Source: Chrysomallon squamiferum (lineage: Eukaryota > Mollusca > Gastropoda > Neomphalida > Peltospiridae). From it: DNA of 64,000 nucleotides. Location: NCBI GenBank assembly GCA_012295275.1, contig CM022670.1, forward strand, positions 25,888,244 to 25,952,243, in the 5' to 3' direction. The translations under genes were made by a program, and so were the position numbers. Within the stretch, counting starts at the first letter, position 1. Each line of letters starts with the position of its first letter. The notes under the pieces are model-generated. The model was not told the DNA's origin. It saw only the letters and a list, made by a program, of their open reading frames with translations, and did no database searches. Positions 26,096 to 39,639 of this stretch are shown one piece after another.

Positions 26096-27060
26096 CAGGT
26101 TACCTCTTTCATATAGTAATCATATAAAATAATAAAAATATTACCTAATAAGCATTAATATTAAGATGTGATGAGTGCATTTAAAAAAACAAGATAGTTC
26201 CAAGATCAATTCTGCTAGAATATCCTTTGTGTGCTTTACTTCTCCAAGAAGTGTTATTCTAATATTTTCCATGAACCTAGTTCTTTGTGTGCATGAGTAT
26301 ATATGTCTGTGTATAACTGTATTTGCATGTAAGTGTCAGTGTGTTTAATTGTATGTCTGCATATGTTTATGCGAGTGTTCAGGCATGTGTGAAATTGTGT
26401 GTGTTTTTTATTTTACTTTGTTTTATACACCCTTAACAAAAAGTGTTTCAAAACTTTTCTATTGTCTGAAGATTATGGCTCCCAGTTACGTGCCTGAAAC
26501 TGTTATTATAGACAGGTGTTGGACAGAAACATGAATGATTATAACTGTTAGAGTGTTGAATAATTAATAACAAAAATCTTTAACAGCATCTTAAAATGAT
26601 TAGATAGAAAGACAAGACACATAATTAGTGCTAGTATGTTACAAAACTGGAGAAAACAGATGACGTAACTTTCAGTGCCAATCAATTAAAGACCAGAAAA
26701 AAGAAATGCTCTTATGCACCACAATTTAGAATTCTAAGTTGAATCCCAACGTGAACCCACAACCTATTTGTTATAAAGCCTACAGCTAGCTAGCTAATCA
26801 ATCACTGCACTTTTCAATCCATGTCCAATTTGGAATTCCAAATATCAGCCAGTGCAGCAAGGCATTGTTCACCTCAATTACTACAACACTGATTTGAAAG
26901 TGTCGCTTCTCAACACAAGTGTTTATTTCACTGAAGGTTTGCTCATCTTACAGCATTAGACGTGCTAGTCACAGAGACATGGAAATGAAATTTCCTCCCT
27001 GGTCATGAACTCTGCTTCTGCAGCGATCACACAGAAATTGAGAAAGTGAAAATAACGCAA
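26096..27060. other. Unique noncoding stretch, higher complexity at 26700-27060
   Basis: The second part is non-repetitive and richer in GC and CpG than its surroundings, with inverted TTGGAATTCCAA at 26830-26841. No exon found. Regulatory role is inference. Confidence 0.35.
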
Positions 27061-27241
27061 TCTTAGAAGAATTTCATTTTTTTTGTGTAGAGCATGAGGT
27101 GTTGATATAGTGTGTGTGTGTAATGACTGAAATTAGAAAATAAGAAGATTGCACTGCAGCCGGCAATGTGTATAGTTGTGCATAGAGATATACATACATA
27201 GAAACATACACACCATAATCCCATGTTTGGATTTTGTATAG

Positions 27242-27297
<56 letters not shown>

Positions 27298-27471
27298 TGG
27301 GTGTGGTGTGTGTGGGTGTGGGTGTGTATGTGTGTGTGGGTGGGTGGGTGGGTGGGTGTGTGGGTGTGGGTGTGTAGATTGATATAATGATAGATAGATG
27401 GTCAGATAGACAGATAGACAATAGACAGATTGATAGAGAGATAGATAGATGGATTGACAGATGGATGGATG

Positions 27472-27510
<39 letters not shown>

Positions 27511-27511
27511 T
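27242..27511 (+). repeat. (GT)n, (GGGT)n and (GATA)n cluster
   Basis: GT at 27242-27296, GGT/GGGT variants to 27375, then GATA/GACA repeats at 27380-27511. A further GT-rich patch lies at 27570-27650. Confidence 0.95.
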
Positions 27512-28416
27512 TAGAACTCAAATTACAACTCCATTTTTAACCATGTTTTTATGTGTGTTTATTCAGTTTTATATATGTTGAATATATGTCTGTGTGTATG
27601 TATATGTTTGTATGTATGTCTGTGTGTAAAGTGTGTGTGTGTGTGTGTTCACATACCTGTGAGTTATGTTTTTATCTGTATTTAAGGCAATAGGATGTAT
27701 GTAATTATGTACACAAATAGATTTATACATCTACATACATGGGAGTGTTGCACAGATGTTTGTAATCTACATTTAATCACCACGTACTAAAACAACTTTA
27801 CACCCTATCCTGTACCTCAACAAACCTTTTATTGCATTCTTTAGTCTTCATTAAACAAGGAAATGAAAACACAAACAAGACAGCGACCCAGTGAATTATA
27901 TTCCTTAACGGTTTAATATACGTCCAACACAACACAATAACTAAATTCTTTCATCAAAATTCTTTCCTATTTATACTCTCCTTATAAAATGATTAACACC
28001 TTTAACAAGTTATTGCAGATGATACAAAACAGCAGGTGTGTATACAAGATGAGTCAGTGGCTGGCTGGATGCAGTACATAGATGTGTGTTATACAATAAC
28101 TTTAGAGTTCCATGCAGGTTTATGGCCAATATTACCTGTGTTTAAAACAGATCAACACAGTACGCTAACAAATATTTCTTTTCATGTTAAATTATTGTCA
28201 AGATCACCTGCTAGTTGTACGCAGTTTTTAATTATGTGAAAAATAATTGTTTAAATTCCAGCATTTGTGATGTAAATAAAAATAATTTTTGTTTAAACTC
28301 TGGCACTTTTTCAGATGTTAGTTATTTTTGGTTTTAGTGGGAATGGGTTTGTTTTTACATAAAAAATTTGAAACAGAATTTGCCTGCACATTACAGAAAC
28401 CTTTTTTTAGTAATAA

Positions 28417-28421
28417 CAATG

Positions 28422-28453
<32 letters not shown>

Positions 28454-28515
28454 GATGAGGATGAAGTTGATGATAATGATAGTGATGATGATCATGATAA
28501 CAATAATAATAAAGA
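28417..28515 (+). repeat. (GAT)n microsatellite
   Basis: Imperfect GAT trinucleotides giving a poly-Asp frame. The flanks 27660-28416 and 28516-29214 are AT-rich unique sequence; the frames there match no family. Confidence 0.95.
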
Positions 28516-29214
28516 ATATTTCATCAATGTAGCCCATTAATATTACCCCAGTTGAAAAAAAAGAAACCCCAAAACAAACAACCCTGTTAACATTTCCTTT
28601 CTGTAGTAACTTAGAAAAAATATATATATTTGCATTTCAAACACAGAGCGCCTTTTAGTCTGAGAATAATTTATCACTTAATACGACTTGAATTCATTTA
28701 GCAAGTTTTAATGCGCTGTTATGGAAATTGATGTAGCTGCAAAACCAAAAGCAAGATTCAAGGGAATTACATCTACATTGTATATGACCCTGAGGAGCAA
28801 CCCAGAAAAAGCAGCAGTGTTTGTACATGATCCAACACTCACACAACAACATGTTTTTACTTTTTCTGGCAGACATATACCATAATGTTCTCTGTTTAGT
28901 GTCTCCAGAAGAAATGTTCAACAAACGTTCATAGAACACAGGAAAACAAAACAGTTATCATTTTTGTTTCCTGAATGTTTGTAATACAGTACTTCATAAT
29001 GATTAAAGATTTAAAGTCCAAAGTTGTTTTGCTTTTTTTTCGTTTTTATATAAAACATAATTTGGATTTTGTTTCTGTCTTTTTTACAAGAATTTTTATT
29101 AATAAAGTAATGAATATTTATTAATTTTAAAATGCCTCAGCACCTAAAATTAATTTATTAGATGTCATTATGTTTTCTGGTATAATGAAATTAAAAAAGA
29201 AGAATCCCATCACA

Positions 29215-29525
29215 CTCTTTGAGCTACTTTTAATGATTAGCAACACAATATCTTTTATACACACCTTCTCATACACAGGAAAACAAATTTCATGGCCATT
29301 GTTAAAATAATCAGAATGGGAGGAAGCTTGAATAATGCACTGAGAAGATATGTTTAACCAATGAAATATAAATCAATCTACAGAATATGCCTTCCAGTAG
29401 ACAAGAAAGCACATTTCACGGTCAAAGTTAAAATAATCATGGCAATTGTCTGGAATAGGAAAAAGACTAAATAATGCAGTGTGAAGAAATGGTCTTATAT
29501 TTAACCAGTGAACTACAGGCCAATC
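29215..29525 (-). repeat. SINE-like tail and diverged tandem copies, about 125-bp unit
   Basis: 29215-29300 holds the reversed SINE tail (TATACACACCTTCTCATACA). Two diverged copies follow (29284-29395 and 29411-29520), sharing CACGG/CATGG, GTTAAAATAATCA, AATAATGCA, TTTAACCA and ATCT(A/G)CAGAAT. Confidence 0.55.
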
Positions 29526-30317
29526 TGCAGAATGTAGCAAAACATTTTCTCAGTTTGGAATAACAACAGAGAGACAGGAAAGCACGTCAGAAGCAGTGAG
29601 GAATTCTCCTGAGACCAGACTGAATTCTATTACAATTTGTACATTTCACACACAACAATTAGACAGGATTCTGCGTGTGAAGTGGTGGCTGACAGGATCA
29701 ATTCCCAACAGTGCTAGATCAGTTTCCCTTGCATGCAACACGAGCTGAATAATTTATACATTTTTGTTAAGTTCAACGTGCAGAAAAACAAAGTAAGTTT
29801 TAATGAAGAGAACTAAATGTCTCTGTGTTAAATGATTCTGTACTGAAAAGAATTATATATACCAAAACCAGATAGGGCATAACATCTACTACTAATCCAA
29901 ACTTTTTAATATATTTCATTTTTTTAATAACCTTTAAGAATTTAAATGCAAAAATGCCTTAAAATTAAAATCAAAAACAACAATAGTTATAATAAATAGT
30001 AAGTAAAAATATTATGTACAAAATATACAGTTTTTAATATTCCTTAAAATTAAAGAAATGATGTGAAAAATAAATGAAGCTCAGTCTGTTTTGACCAAAT
30101 TTCTGAGTCATACACACACACATAAATTTTTGAAGAGCAAAATACAAACTGCTAAATTTTTGTGATGCATTACAATAAAAACTTGTCAAAATGTGTCACT
30201 GGGTCACTGGTGTTAAAAGTTCAACATTCATTCCAGAAGCATGTCAAAGATCTCAAAAAGAAGACTTGAGATTTCAGCGATGGACATAATTTTCAATATG
30301 ACATGACTTTCATTATA

Positions 30318-30358
<41 letters not shown>

Positions 30359-30363
30359 TGATG

Positions 30364-30395
<32 letters not shown>

Positions 30396-30560
30396 GAAGA
30401 AGAAGAGAAGGAGAAAGGTATATTAATTAATTATGATAATGATTATGATGATTATGATGATATATTAATAATGATGATGAAATGATGATGATGATATGAA
30501 GAAGAAGAAGATGAAGAGGAATGATAATGATAATTATGATAATAATATTAATAATAATAA
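30318..30560 (+). repeat. (AAT)n/(GAT)n/(GAA)n cluster
   Basis: Adjacent trinucleotide arrays giving poly-Asn, poly-Asp and poly-Glu frames. 29526-30317 is AT-rich with no gene. Confidence 0.95.
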
Positions 30561-30689
30561 TAATAAATGAAAACACCCCCAAAATAATTGGAATGTATGG
30601 CAGATGATGCCCTTTCTCAAGATTTGAAATATGTGCAGATGCAAGGGTCATACGTTTGCTTCTTAGCATATTAATTGGTTCAATATCTG

Positions 30690-30970
30690 ATGGAATTTCA
30701 GTGAAGTGTCAATCTAGTGAAAGTCAAATCTTGTTCCCTTCAACAAACCAAGTCGCTGTAATAAGATGAGCACTTTGTCATCGTGTCGATGCAATCACTT
30801 TGGATAAAAGCAATTAAAAACCTTCATTAACAGGCTCTGTATCTTTATGACAGTCAATCACAGTGTTATTAATCATTCTCGTAACGAGAAAGACAAATTA
30901 ATCATGGCCAAGATGAATTCTGTCACCGTGACAACAGAGCAGATGCTGTTGTTAGATGCTGCTAAGATCA
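30690..30970. other. Higher-complexity block with palindrome, candidate conserved noncoding element
   Basis: Non-repetitive block with homeodomain-like TTAATCAT and AATTAATCATGG sites. A perfect 6-bp inverted repeat TTCTCG-TAA-CGAGAA lies at 30876-30890. CpGs are clustered (GTCGCTG, TCGTGTCGATG). No protein signature. Confidence 0.35.
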
Positions 30971-32859
30971 TTTTCTTCTTTTCTTCTTCAAATTTAAGTG
31001 GATTTTTTTTCTTTTCTTTTTCTTTTTTTATTATTATTATGATTTTTTTTTTAATGTTTCTGAGACTTAATGTTAAATAAATTTCAAAATTTTCTTTATA
31101 AATGGTAAATTACTGTGGAATAGTTTAGCAAAAAAAAAGAAAAAATGTTTATTTTTAATTCTAGCTATTATTAATAAAGTTTTGTAAAAATGGCCAAAAT
31201 GCATGAAAGGATGTTGTAAGGATTTGTGTCTAAAACTCTAAAAAAACTAAACTTTTTAAATAAATAATGAAATAATGAAATCAGATCTAATGGGCCATGG
31301 ACATGTAATTTTAAGAAAAATTACATTTATGATTTTTGACTTGTAGAAACTTTAATTTTTGAAAATGAACTGATGCTCTACATGTCTCCTTATACTATGG
31401 AGGAAAAAAACTTTTCTGTTAAATAAAGACTACACCTACCTCATCAGTCAACTTTTCATATTTGAATACTTCAATCAATTTTCGCACTCATATGTTAAAG
31501 CTTAGCTACATTTTCATCATAACATGTTCTGTAAGAAATGTTGAAAATTTTGGCTACTAAAACAAATCTCACCTTTAAAACAGCCAGTAAAAAAAAAATA
31601 ATCCTTCTGGTAAATCTCAGTACAACCGCATGTAAGTTCACCACAGCCAGGTATTCAGACCCAGTCCTAGCCTGTCCTGCCTCAGACACTGATGGTCACA
31701 TCCTAATCCATACAATAAACAAAAATATCAAGTGTTAATCTTCAGACATTATTCACCACCCTCTTTGTACTCGGAGAAGGTAGCCACAGCCCTGGGCCCT
31801 GCTATTCAATGGTAACCCCACAGACACACGCTGGCAGAAAAAGACAGTTAACAGTATTTTATCACTGAGAGCACTTACATGTTTCCACACCCTGTAGTCA
31901 AGTATTTGAAAAGAACAGCCATAAGTCTTAAGGGAATGTCCCCACAGCTAGAAAAACAACACCTACAATTGGAAATGGTTCTGCTGTGAATGTCCCCCAC
32001 AAATGTAGCCAGAATGTTTAATAGCTGGTTTTGCATTGAGACAAGGATTTAATCATGCTCGTAATAAACAGGTAGCTCTAGAGAGAAAGTTTTTTTTATT
32101 TTCTTCTTCTTCTTCTCTTTCTCTTTCTGTTCTCTCGAGGGTTTAACATTTTACAGATGTTTGTACATTGATGGATCAACTTAATTCTTTCCAGACCCAG
32201 AAAAACAGCCAAATGTATTCAGCTGCCTTTTAAGAAAACATTACCAGAAAATAGCAGATGCATTTGGAAAGGAAAAAACATGACAGTAATGGTTTAACAG
32301 ATGAATACAATTGCACAGAATTTGTTCTTGCGTCCTGAAGAATTAGATTTAAACTTGCAGATAATGTGTTTTCATGCATATTCACCCACTGTTATGCTTG
32401 ATGGGAAAAACATATCTAAAGCCTTGTCTATCACTTTCAGTTAAAATCTGAATTTTACTGAAATGGTTAAAAAATGTATATGAACATGGAATTTACAAAC
32501 ACACACACACACATGCACACATATGAAATTTGTATAAATAATTTACAAACATTTTACATACTTAAATATACCTATAGCATACACACTCAGTTACTCACAC
32601 ACAAGAACACACACACACATTTGTTTAAAAGCAAGTGAACAGATGGATGCACAGATGAATGGACAGATGGATGGATTAGATGGTGACTGGCTGGATTCAC
32701 CAGGAGGAATTTACACATAAATAATTTTTCAGAACATGAAGATAACAGCCACATCTCAGGATAAAAATCAGCATTTCAAAACTTATGTAATCATTTCACA
32801 TAAATCACTGGTTTTAAAAAACAATCATAAATATATTTATAAATATCAGTAAAATATCT
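30971..32859. other. AT-rich noncoding stretch
   Basis: No supported gene. Unique mid-complexity sequence at 31600-32000, CT/TTC-rich patch at 32100-32140, CA-rich patches near 32500-32610. Confidence 0.55.
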
Positions 32860-33440
32860 TTACCAAAAGATGTCACTGGAAATTAATTTTATTAAGCAAT
32901 TTACATTAACTGTAAAACATGGCAGAAGACGACATTACTTGGATTAATAAGTGTCATTTCTACCATGTAACTTTAGTAGAAACTACATTTACATAACCAA
33001 ATGACAGACCACATATATAAAGTGTCACAGTTATGTGTGTAAAACATGGCCAAACATTAAATTGCTAATGTATTTACTACCAAAAGATTTTAGTGAAAAG
33101 TAAACTGACATAATCAAAATTTCAGATGACATGTGTAAAGTGTGACAGTCATACATGTAAAATGTGGCCAAACAGTCAATCAGTTTCCTTTACAATCAAA
33201 AGATTTTAGTAGAAACTAAATGTACCTAATCAGTTGACAAACTATCAATATAAAGTGTCATAGTTGCATATGTAAGCATCTGTATTAGTAAGTGTCTGTA
33301 CTATCAAAAGATTTCAGTTAAAATTACATTTATATAATCAACTGACAGACCATTTACCTTGGTAATATCTTTACTGCCAAAAGATTTGAAAGAAAAGTAA
33401 ACAGTTATGAGTTTAAAACATGGCAGCTGTTAACATACAT
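32860..33440 (+). repeat. Diverged tandem array, about 110-bp unit
   Basis: Five to six decayed units with the core CCAAAAGATTTTAGTAGAAA, then ACATAATCAA-TGACAGAC, ATAAAGTGTCACAGTTAT and GTAAAACATGGCC. Core copies start near 32862, 32961, 33080, 33196, 33303 and 33376. Confidence 0.8.
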
Positions 33441-33984
33441 ACTGGATGAATAAATCCTAAAAAGACGATCATTGATAACCCTGTTAAAGTTCACTAACAA
33501 ATCTTTATATTTACCAATGATTAGTAAATGTATTAAAACAATTACAGTCTTTATAAACTTGATTAAAACTTGATTAATTAATTACAGGTTATTTTAGTGT
33601 CATCATGAAAATAATGTAATTGAAAATCTGGAAGACAGGGATTTGTAGGTAAAACAATATGTTATATTTTAACATTTTACAATATTTTCATTTGATATCA
33701 ACAGTATTTCAGATTCTGCAGTTGAAAAGGCATAAAACTGATTGTTCTTAATAAAATAGTTATCTAAAAAAATAAAGAAAACTGAATATAGTTCATAATA
33801 AATCATATTATGCCAAATTGGACAATTTCTAATTCCAGTCAAGGCTGTACAAATGGAATATAAAAGGCTGAGGAATGTATTTATTTAATGATTCCTGAAT
33901 ACGGTTAGAAAATTTTTTAAATTAACTTTTACTTATTTTCAGTCAGTGTGTTTTTCTGTACTGTTAAAGAAGTAGCTCTGTGTT

Positions 33985-34095
33985 GCTATGCCTTGGTCTT
34001 TTCATTTGTTAGCAGTAAATATTCTTTTATATGCACCTTCTCACAGACAGGAAAGCACTTAGCATGGCTATTGATAAACCACAAGACCTTGGGTA
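33985..34095 (-). mobile_element. SINE tail fragment, minus strand
   Basis: Read on the minus strand it gives TGTGAGAAGGTGCATATAAA and AGAATATTTACTGCTAACAA, matching the 25.8-26.1 kb SINE tail. The short frames through both copies share the phrase EKVHIK, which is explained by repeat homology and not by a gene. Confidence 0.55.
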
Positions 34096-34379
34096 AACCA
34101 CTGAAGGATTGAATCTGCATCACATTCTTTTTTAGATGAACATTCCAACAACTGAACTGCAGTATCATCCTTTTTCTTTATAATCTTATTAAAAAAAACT
34201 GAATCTTTTTTTTCTTAAAATAGGATTCACTTCTGATTTCTTTATCAACATTCAATCCAAATTCTTTACACAATCGTCTTTCCCATCTCTCTGATTTTTC
34301 TCTTTTTATTTATTTTTTTTTAATTTCATCTTTAAAAAAAAAAAAAAAAAAGAAGGGTTTTATTCATTTCATCAAAATT

Positions 34380-34880
34380 ATCAAAGAACAGCCAAGTTAC
34401 CAAAGTGCTGCAAAGTCAAAACTTTTGATCGATGCGAAACTAATTCCATCATCCGTCCATCCATCTTGTTTTATTTTTACCTGTGCACAAAAGGCTACTG
34501 TTGACAAAGTTAAGTCAACGAGTTCACACCAAGCACCAGTTCCATTTTCACAAGAGATGCAGGTGACACATAGATCATGATTAAGGGGCATTTCTTCTGA
34601 CATGTAATAAAGTCAGTGCGGTAAAAGCGAAACGCTATAATTACAACAGGGACCCATTCTCAGACTCCCAGTCTACCAAGAATAAATCTTTGTCTTTACT
34701 GCACTCCTGGTGCTAAGACGCGAAATGAATTTTTGTAAATTTACTTTTCTGATATGTCTGCGGAGAAAAAACAAGTTCGATGGGCCAGTGGAGCGACGGT
34801 AAATAAAAAAGCGACTTTCTGATGCGCTAAATCAAATGTTAACTGTGTCTTATTAAACTGACAAAGACAGTTATTAATCT
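34380..34880. other. Higher-complexity block, candidate conserved noncoding element
   Basis: About 500 bp of non-repetitive, CpG-containing sequence (TTGATCGATGCG, GTGCGGTAAAAGCG, AAGACGCGAAATG, GGAGCGACGG) between poly(A) and a TTA microsatellite. A 68-codon minus frame here has no known motif. Confidence 0.35.
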
Positions 34881-34967
34881 ACAAATTATGCCGAACAGAT
34901 TATTATGTTGTTCTGTATATAAACACTTCCAGAAAAGCCAAAGCAGGATGGGATAGTTTTAGTGTTA

Positions 34968-35001
34968 TCATCATTATTATTGTTGTTGTTGTTGTTATTA
35001 A

Positions 35002-35047
<46 letters not shown>

Positions 35048-35130
35048 GCTTTTGTGGTTGTTGTTATTAATAATATTATTGTGAATATTATTAGTGTTAT
35101 TCTTATTTTTATTATTATTAGTATTATTGG
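34968..35130 (+). repeat. (TTA)n/(TTG)n microsatellite
   Basis: Imperfect trinucleotide array giving a poly-Asn minus-strand frame. 35131-36550 is AT-rich with poly(T) at 35827-35849 and no gene. Confidence 0.95.
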
Positions 35131-36557
35131 CGTTGCTGCTGTTGTTATTGTTTTTCCTGTTTTTCTTAAAAATAATCAAGCTCTAAATTAAAACAATTAA
35201 TGTTTACAAAGTACAAATTAAAAAGCTATATATTCAAAAGAAATTATCTAACTTAGTTGTTATATTTGTTACCCCCTATAACAGGTTGGATAATAATTTG
35301 GGAAGTACAAATAGAAGTTACTTTACTGTTATACGTTTAAAAATGGCAACAGAAGGTTACCACCATTAATATCTAAAATAAACCATGTGTATTTGTCCTC
35401 TAATAAACTTGTATACAAATAATGTCTTTAAATATAAAAAAAAATGACATTTAAATATCCATAAATAGTGATGTAAAATGCATAACTTTTACTAAACTTG
35501 ATAAATTCCTGGAAACATAATGTTTTGTTCTTTAACTGGAATGGTTATTTTTCCCATGATCTGATAAAACAGTTTGCTTGTTAATCATTGTGTAAACCAT
35601 GAACGACACAAAACGCCCCAGGTATAGGAATAATTTTTGGTGTATGAACGTTAATTCAATGACCTTTTGCCTCCGGCTACAAGTTAACATAAAAGCTACA
35701 GGAGTCAACCATTTACACAGATATTCACACATTTGTATTTCAGTTTGTATGCTTTGATAAATTTGTAGGCAAATATAATTAAATTATAAGGGCCAGTGAT
35801 CTTACAAAAACAAATATTTCTTTCTTTTTCTTTTTTTTTTTTTTTTTTTCAATTTACATTATGTAAGAAACTGGTAAGTATTTATGATAAAAATACACAG
35901 ACAATGGTTTTATCAAAGCAGATAATTAAAAAAATATTTTGTTGTTTTTTTATTTCAGTTTATATAATCTAATACATTTTTATGCAGATAAATAATATTA
36001 TTAACATTCAAAACCAAAGAACTTAACAAACTAATGGAAGTCTAATTTTATTATTGTTAAAGCTTACAATCTAAGAATTAAATTGTTTTGAATTACTGTA
36101 AACAAATTTTTAGTGAAAGTATATAAAAAAAAAAATTAACACTGAAGTTATTTATACTACTTGTAATATAGTCTGACTGCAAAAACAAGATGGCTGCAAA
36201 AAAGGACACATGATTACAAATCTAAAATTTCCATCAAGTGATTTCAGACACTCCAGACATCAAACAAACTAAAAGTCTGTATTGGATCTGTTCACCAAAT
36301 TGGTACTCAAATGATAAATATAGTGATTTGGCTTGTGGACTAAAAAGTAAATACCTAAGAGCTTCCTGGATAATTATAGTTTAGTCATTACATTATCAGT
36401 CTGGACAGTAATAAAGTTACATTATCTAAACCTTAATGATAATTTCAGTAATTCACAGAATCTTTAAACAGACTCTATTTTAAAAGAAAGGTAATTATTT
36501 TAAATAATAAAAATGTATGTTCATCATTATACATATATTAATGGTACAGATACATAT

Positions 36558-36572
36558 ATGTGTGTTTGTGTG

Positions 36573-36622
<50 letters not shown>

Positions 36623-36640
36623 TATATATATATATATTAG
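36558..36640 (+). repeat. (GT)n(AT)n microsatellite
   Basis: About 30 GT units then AT. 36641-37125 is unique sequence with no supported gene. Confidence 0.97.
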
Positions 36641-37123
36641 AAGATTTAATATTTAAATTTGTTTCTTATTGTTTATCTAATTTAATTAAATGTTTGATAT
36701 AAAGTATACCATAAGGGATAGTGAGATGGCCAAATTCTCATGTAACAGAATTATTTTCAAAAACTGTACACTGAAACGAAGCAAGGAGATCTGCTACAAC
36801 AGACAATGGTGTCAGTTTAAAGCAATAATGTCTTCAGGAGTTGTGTGTGTTAGTTGCTATTATGCTATTTGTGAATATCATGGGACATATCTTTATATAC
36901 TGGCTCAGACCTGCCAGGAATAATTTTCTCTCACATCTTTTGTTTGCTCGCTGTGAAAGAGAAAGGTGAATGCACACTGGACAATCTGGGGAAATTGAAT
37001 GGAAAATGGTAACTGTGTTAATGCAGGCTTTCATCCTAGTGTGAAACAACAGACCCTTTAATTAACAATGTAACCTGGCTGCTTCCCAGATTTCTAAATA
37101 ATGTGTGATTTCTCATTTTGCAG

Positions 37124-37125
<2 letters not shown>

Positions 37126-37209
<84 letters not shown>

Positions 37210-37301
37210 CTCTCTCTCTTTGCTCTCTCTTTCTCTCTCTTTATTTTCCATCCCTTTTTTCTCTTTTTCTGTCTTTCTCCTTCCTCTCCTTTATTCATCA
37301 C

Positions 37302-37359
<58 letters not shown>

Positions 37360-37400
37360 TACTAACTCTTTTTCTCTGACTCTCTCTTCTTTCTCATCCA
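37126..37400 (+). repeat. (CT)n arrays and pyrimidine tract
   Basis: Two perfect CT arrays (37128-37205 with one GA break; 37305-37352) joined by imperfect CT/TTC sequence. Confidence 0.97.
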
Positions 37401-38079
37401 TCCCATCCCCTAATTCTGATATATTCATACACCACACTCAATAACAAACACACACACAAACAAAATAATCACAGACATCTCTGTCCACATCTCAGTGACT
37501 CAGGGGTTTCAAGAATCTTTTCAGCCCAGTCAGTGTCAAATATTAAACTGACAAAGTAAAGCTTACAGACAAGGCATACAATAAAATAATTAATTACTCT
37601 GTAGATATAACATTATATTGCACCTATTAGTCACCTTATGTACATAACATTATATCAAACAATAGTGATAATAATAAATATGTGGTAGTTCTGACAGTCC
37701 TAGGTACAATTGATAACCAGATTTCTGTTACTTATTCGTGTCATTCATTTGCTGTGTTCATGCATGACTTGCGTGGTTCATGTGTCATGAAGGAATGTTA
37801 TGTCAAATGTTACAACAGACTGGGTGATGTCACGTAGCATTAGAGACAAGTTTTGAATAAATCGCCGAGTTATGCATAATGCAGTGCAGAATGTGAGTTT
37901 TGATGATTCAGACCTCATTACATACATATCTAGAATCATTTAAGTACACTGAGACATGTACCAGTATGTGCACAGACAGAAAACCACTCACATGATTAGA
38001 AACATATACACAAATACAGATATTCACACACAGTTCATATATATATATATATGTGTGTGTGTGTGTATGTCTGTCTGTC

Positions 38080-38148
<69 letters not shown>

Positions 38149-39059
38149 ATATTTACTTGCTACATAATATAAAAATTATTCTGAAATATCTTACATCAAG
38201 AAAAATTGTATTTTGAACGTTACATAATTTATGGTAGGAAATTTCATTTTTTTCCTAGCAGTTTACTAAATTAATCTGAGACTTTTTTCTCTCTCTTTTC
38301 ACTATGACTATATGATATATTTCCACTTTTATTATTTTTTTTTATTCTGTTGTTGTTGATTATTTTATTTTATTTTATTTTATTTTATTTTATTTATTTA
38401 TTTTAATTTTTTTTTTTTTTTTTTTTTTTTTGCATCATAATATTTGAATATCACAATAACTGGATATTTCTAGAATTATTAAAGAGAACCTTTCTGACTT
38501 CTCAGTGTTTCTGACTTGCCTTCATCTCAAGGAAGGAAAAAAAAAACATAATTTTTTACATCTAACTGTGAACATGAGATAAGAAAATTAATTTCACCCA
38601 GCTGTCAGAGAACCAATATGAGAAGTTGAATTATTGTATTTTACTCAGCCAATAACATTGTCATATATCACAGCACATTGAATGTTTTTAATATCACAAG
38701 TTTAAAAATATTTTCTTATCAACTGAAGTGAATAAAACTAGTGAAAAAAAAAGATATTTACATTCAGTGTTTGAAGTAGTTTTGCCTTTTTTTCTTTTTG
38801 TGTGTTTGTGAGTGCATGAATGTGGTTTTGTGTTTGTTTATGTGTTTAGTATGTTTTTATGTATGTGTGACTTTGTGCCTATGTTTGTGAAGTGTATGTA
38901 TGTGTGTCTGTGTGTGATTGTGTGCATGTTTGCATTTGTGTATGTAAGTTTTTATGAGTACTTGTATGTGTGTATGTGTCATTAAAATTTCATCTTTCTC
39001 TTTTGTTGTTTGAAATAAAAAGAGCATGTATGTCATTCTGTAAAAACATTCTCTACTAA
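37401..39059. other. AT-rich stretch with GT and TTTTA repeats
   Basis: (GT)n with a (GTCT) segment at 38050-38146, (TTTTA)n at 38360-38400, poly(T) at 38407-38431, TGTG-rich patch at 38800-38980. No gene seen. Confidence 0.7.
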
Positions 39060-39480
39060 AAATCCAATTAACAAACAACGATTTTAAAGAGGAGAATAAT
39101 CAGCTCCATGAACAATAAACTTCAAACCAAACAGCAGTAAAGACAAGAGAACAACATCTACTTACAAGCGACTTCGTGTCCTTTAAAGCTAATACGTTTT
39201 CTGTGAAAACAATTCCTGTTTTCTCTCAGACAGCTACTTAGAGGTTTCATATCTCTCCAGCAGATGTCATTTTTGTTTTTAATCTACACTGGCTTGATGA
39301 ATTCTTTTTTCTTCTCTCTAACCAAGAAGAGACATAAAGAGTTGAAAAGCAATCAATAACAGAAAAGTGTGAAGCCATCAACGATGCTGCTCCGACAATA
39401 AACTTGTGCGTTTGCATCTTCTGCAGTTCTGCATAATTACATGCATCTTTTACAAAGGCCATTAACACCAGAGGTGATGG
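39060..39480. other. Higher-complexity block, candidate conserved noncoding element
   Basis: Non-repetitive block ending at poly(A) 39483-39499, with scattered CpGs and a 73-codon minus frame that matches no family. Regulatory reading is inference. Confidence 0.3.
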
Positions 39481-39639
39481 TGGAAAAAAAAAAAAAAAAC
39501 GAACTTCTCTTCTTCTTTTTTTAATATCTTTCTCTTTATTTTCAATGCTCGAGTTTTAATCTAAAAATGTAAATTAATATTGATTATGTAATCAGTATTC
39601 AGTTTTGTCTCGTAATAAAATTAATGAGTTTTCAGGGGA

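Noticed and set aside
28417-28515. Poly-Asp acidic protein frame
   Set aside because: (GAT)n microsatellite.
37036-37379. Arg-Glu / Ser-Leu repeat frames
   Set aside because: (CT)n microsatellite on either strand.
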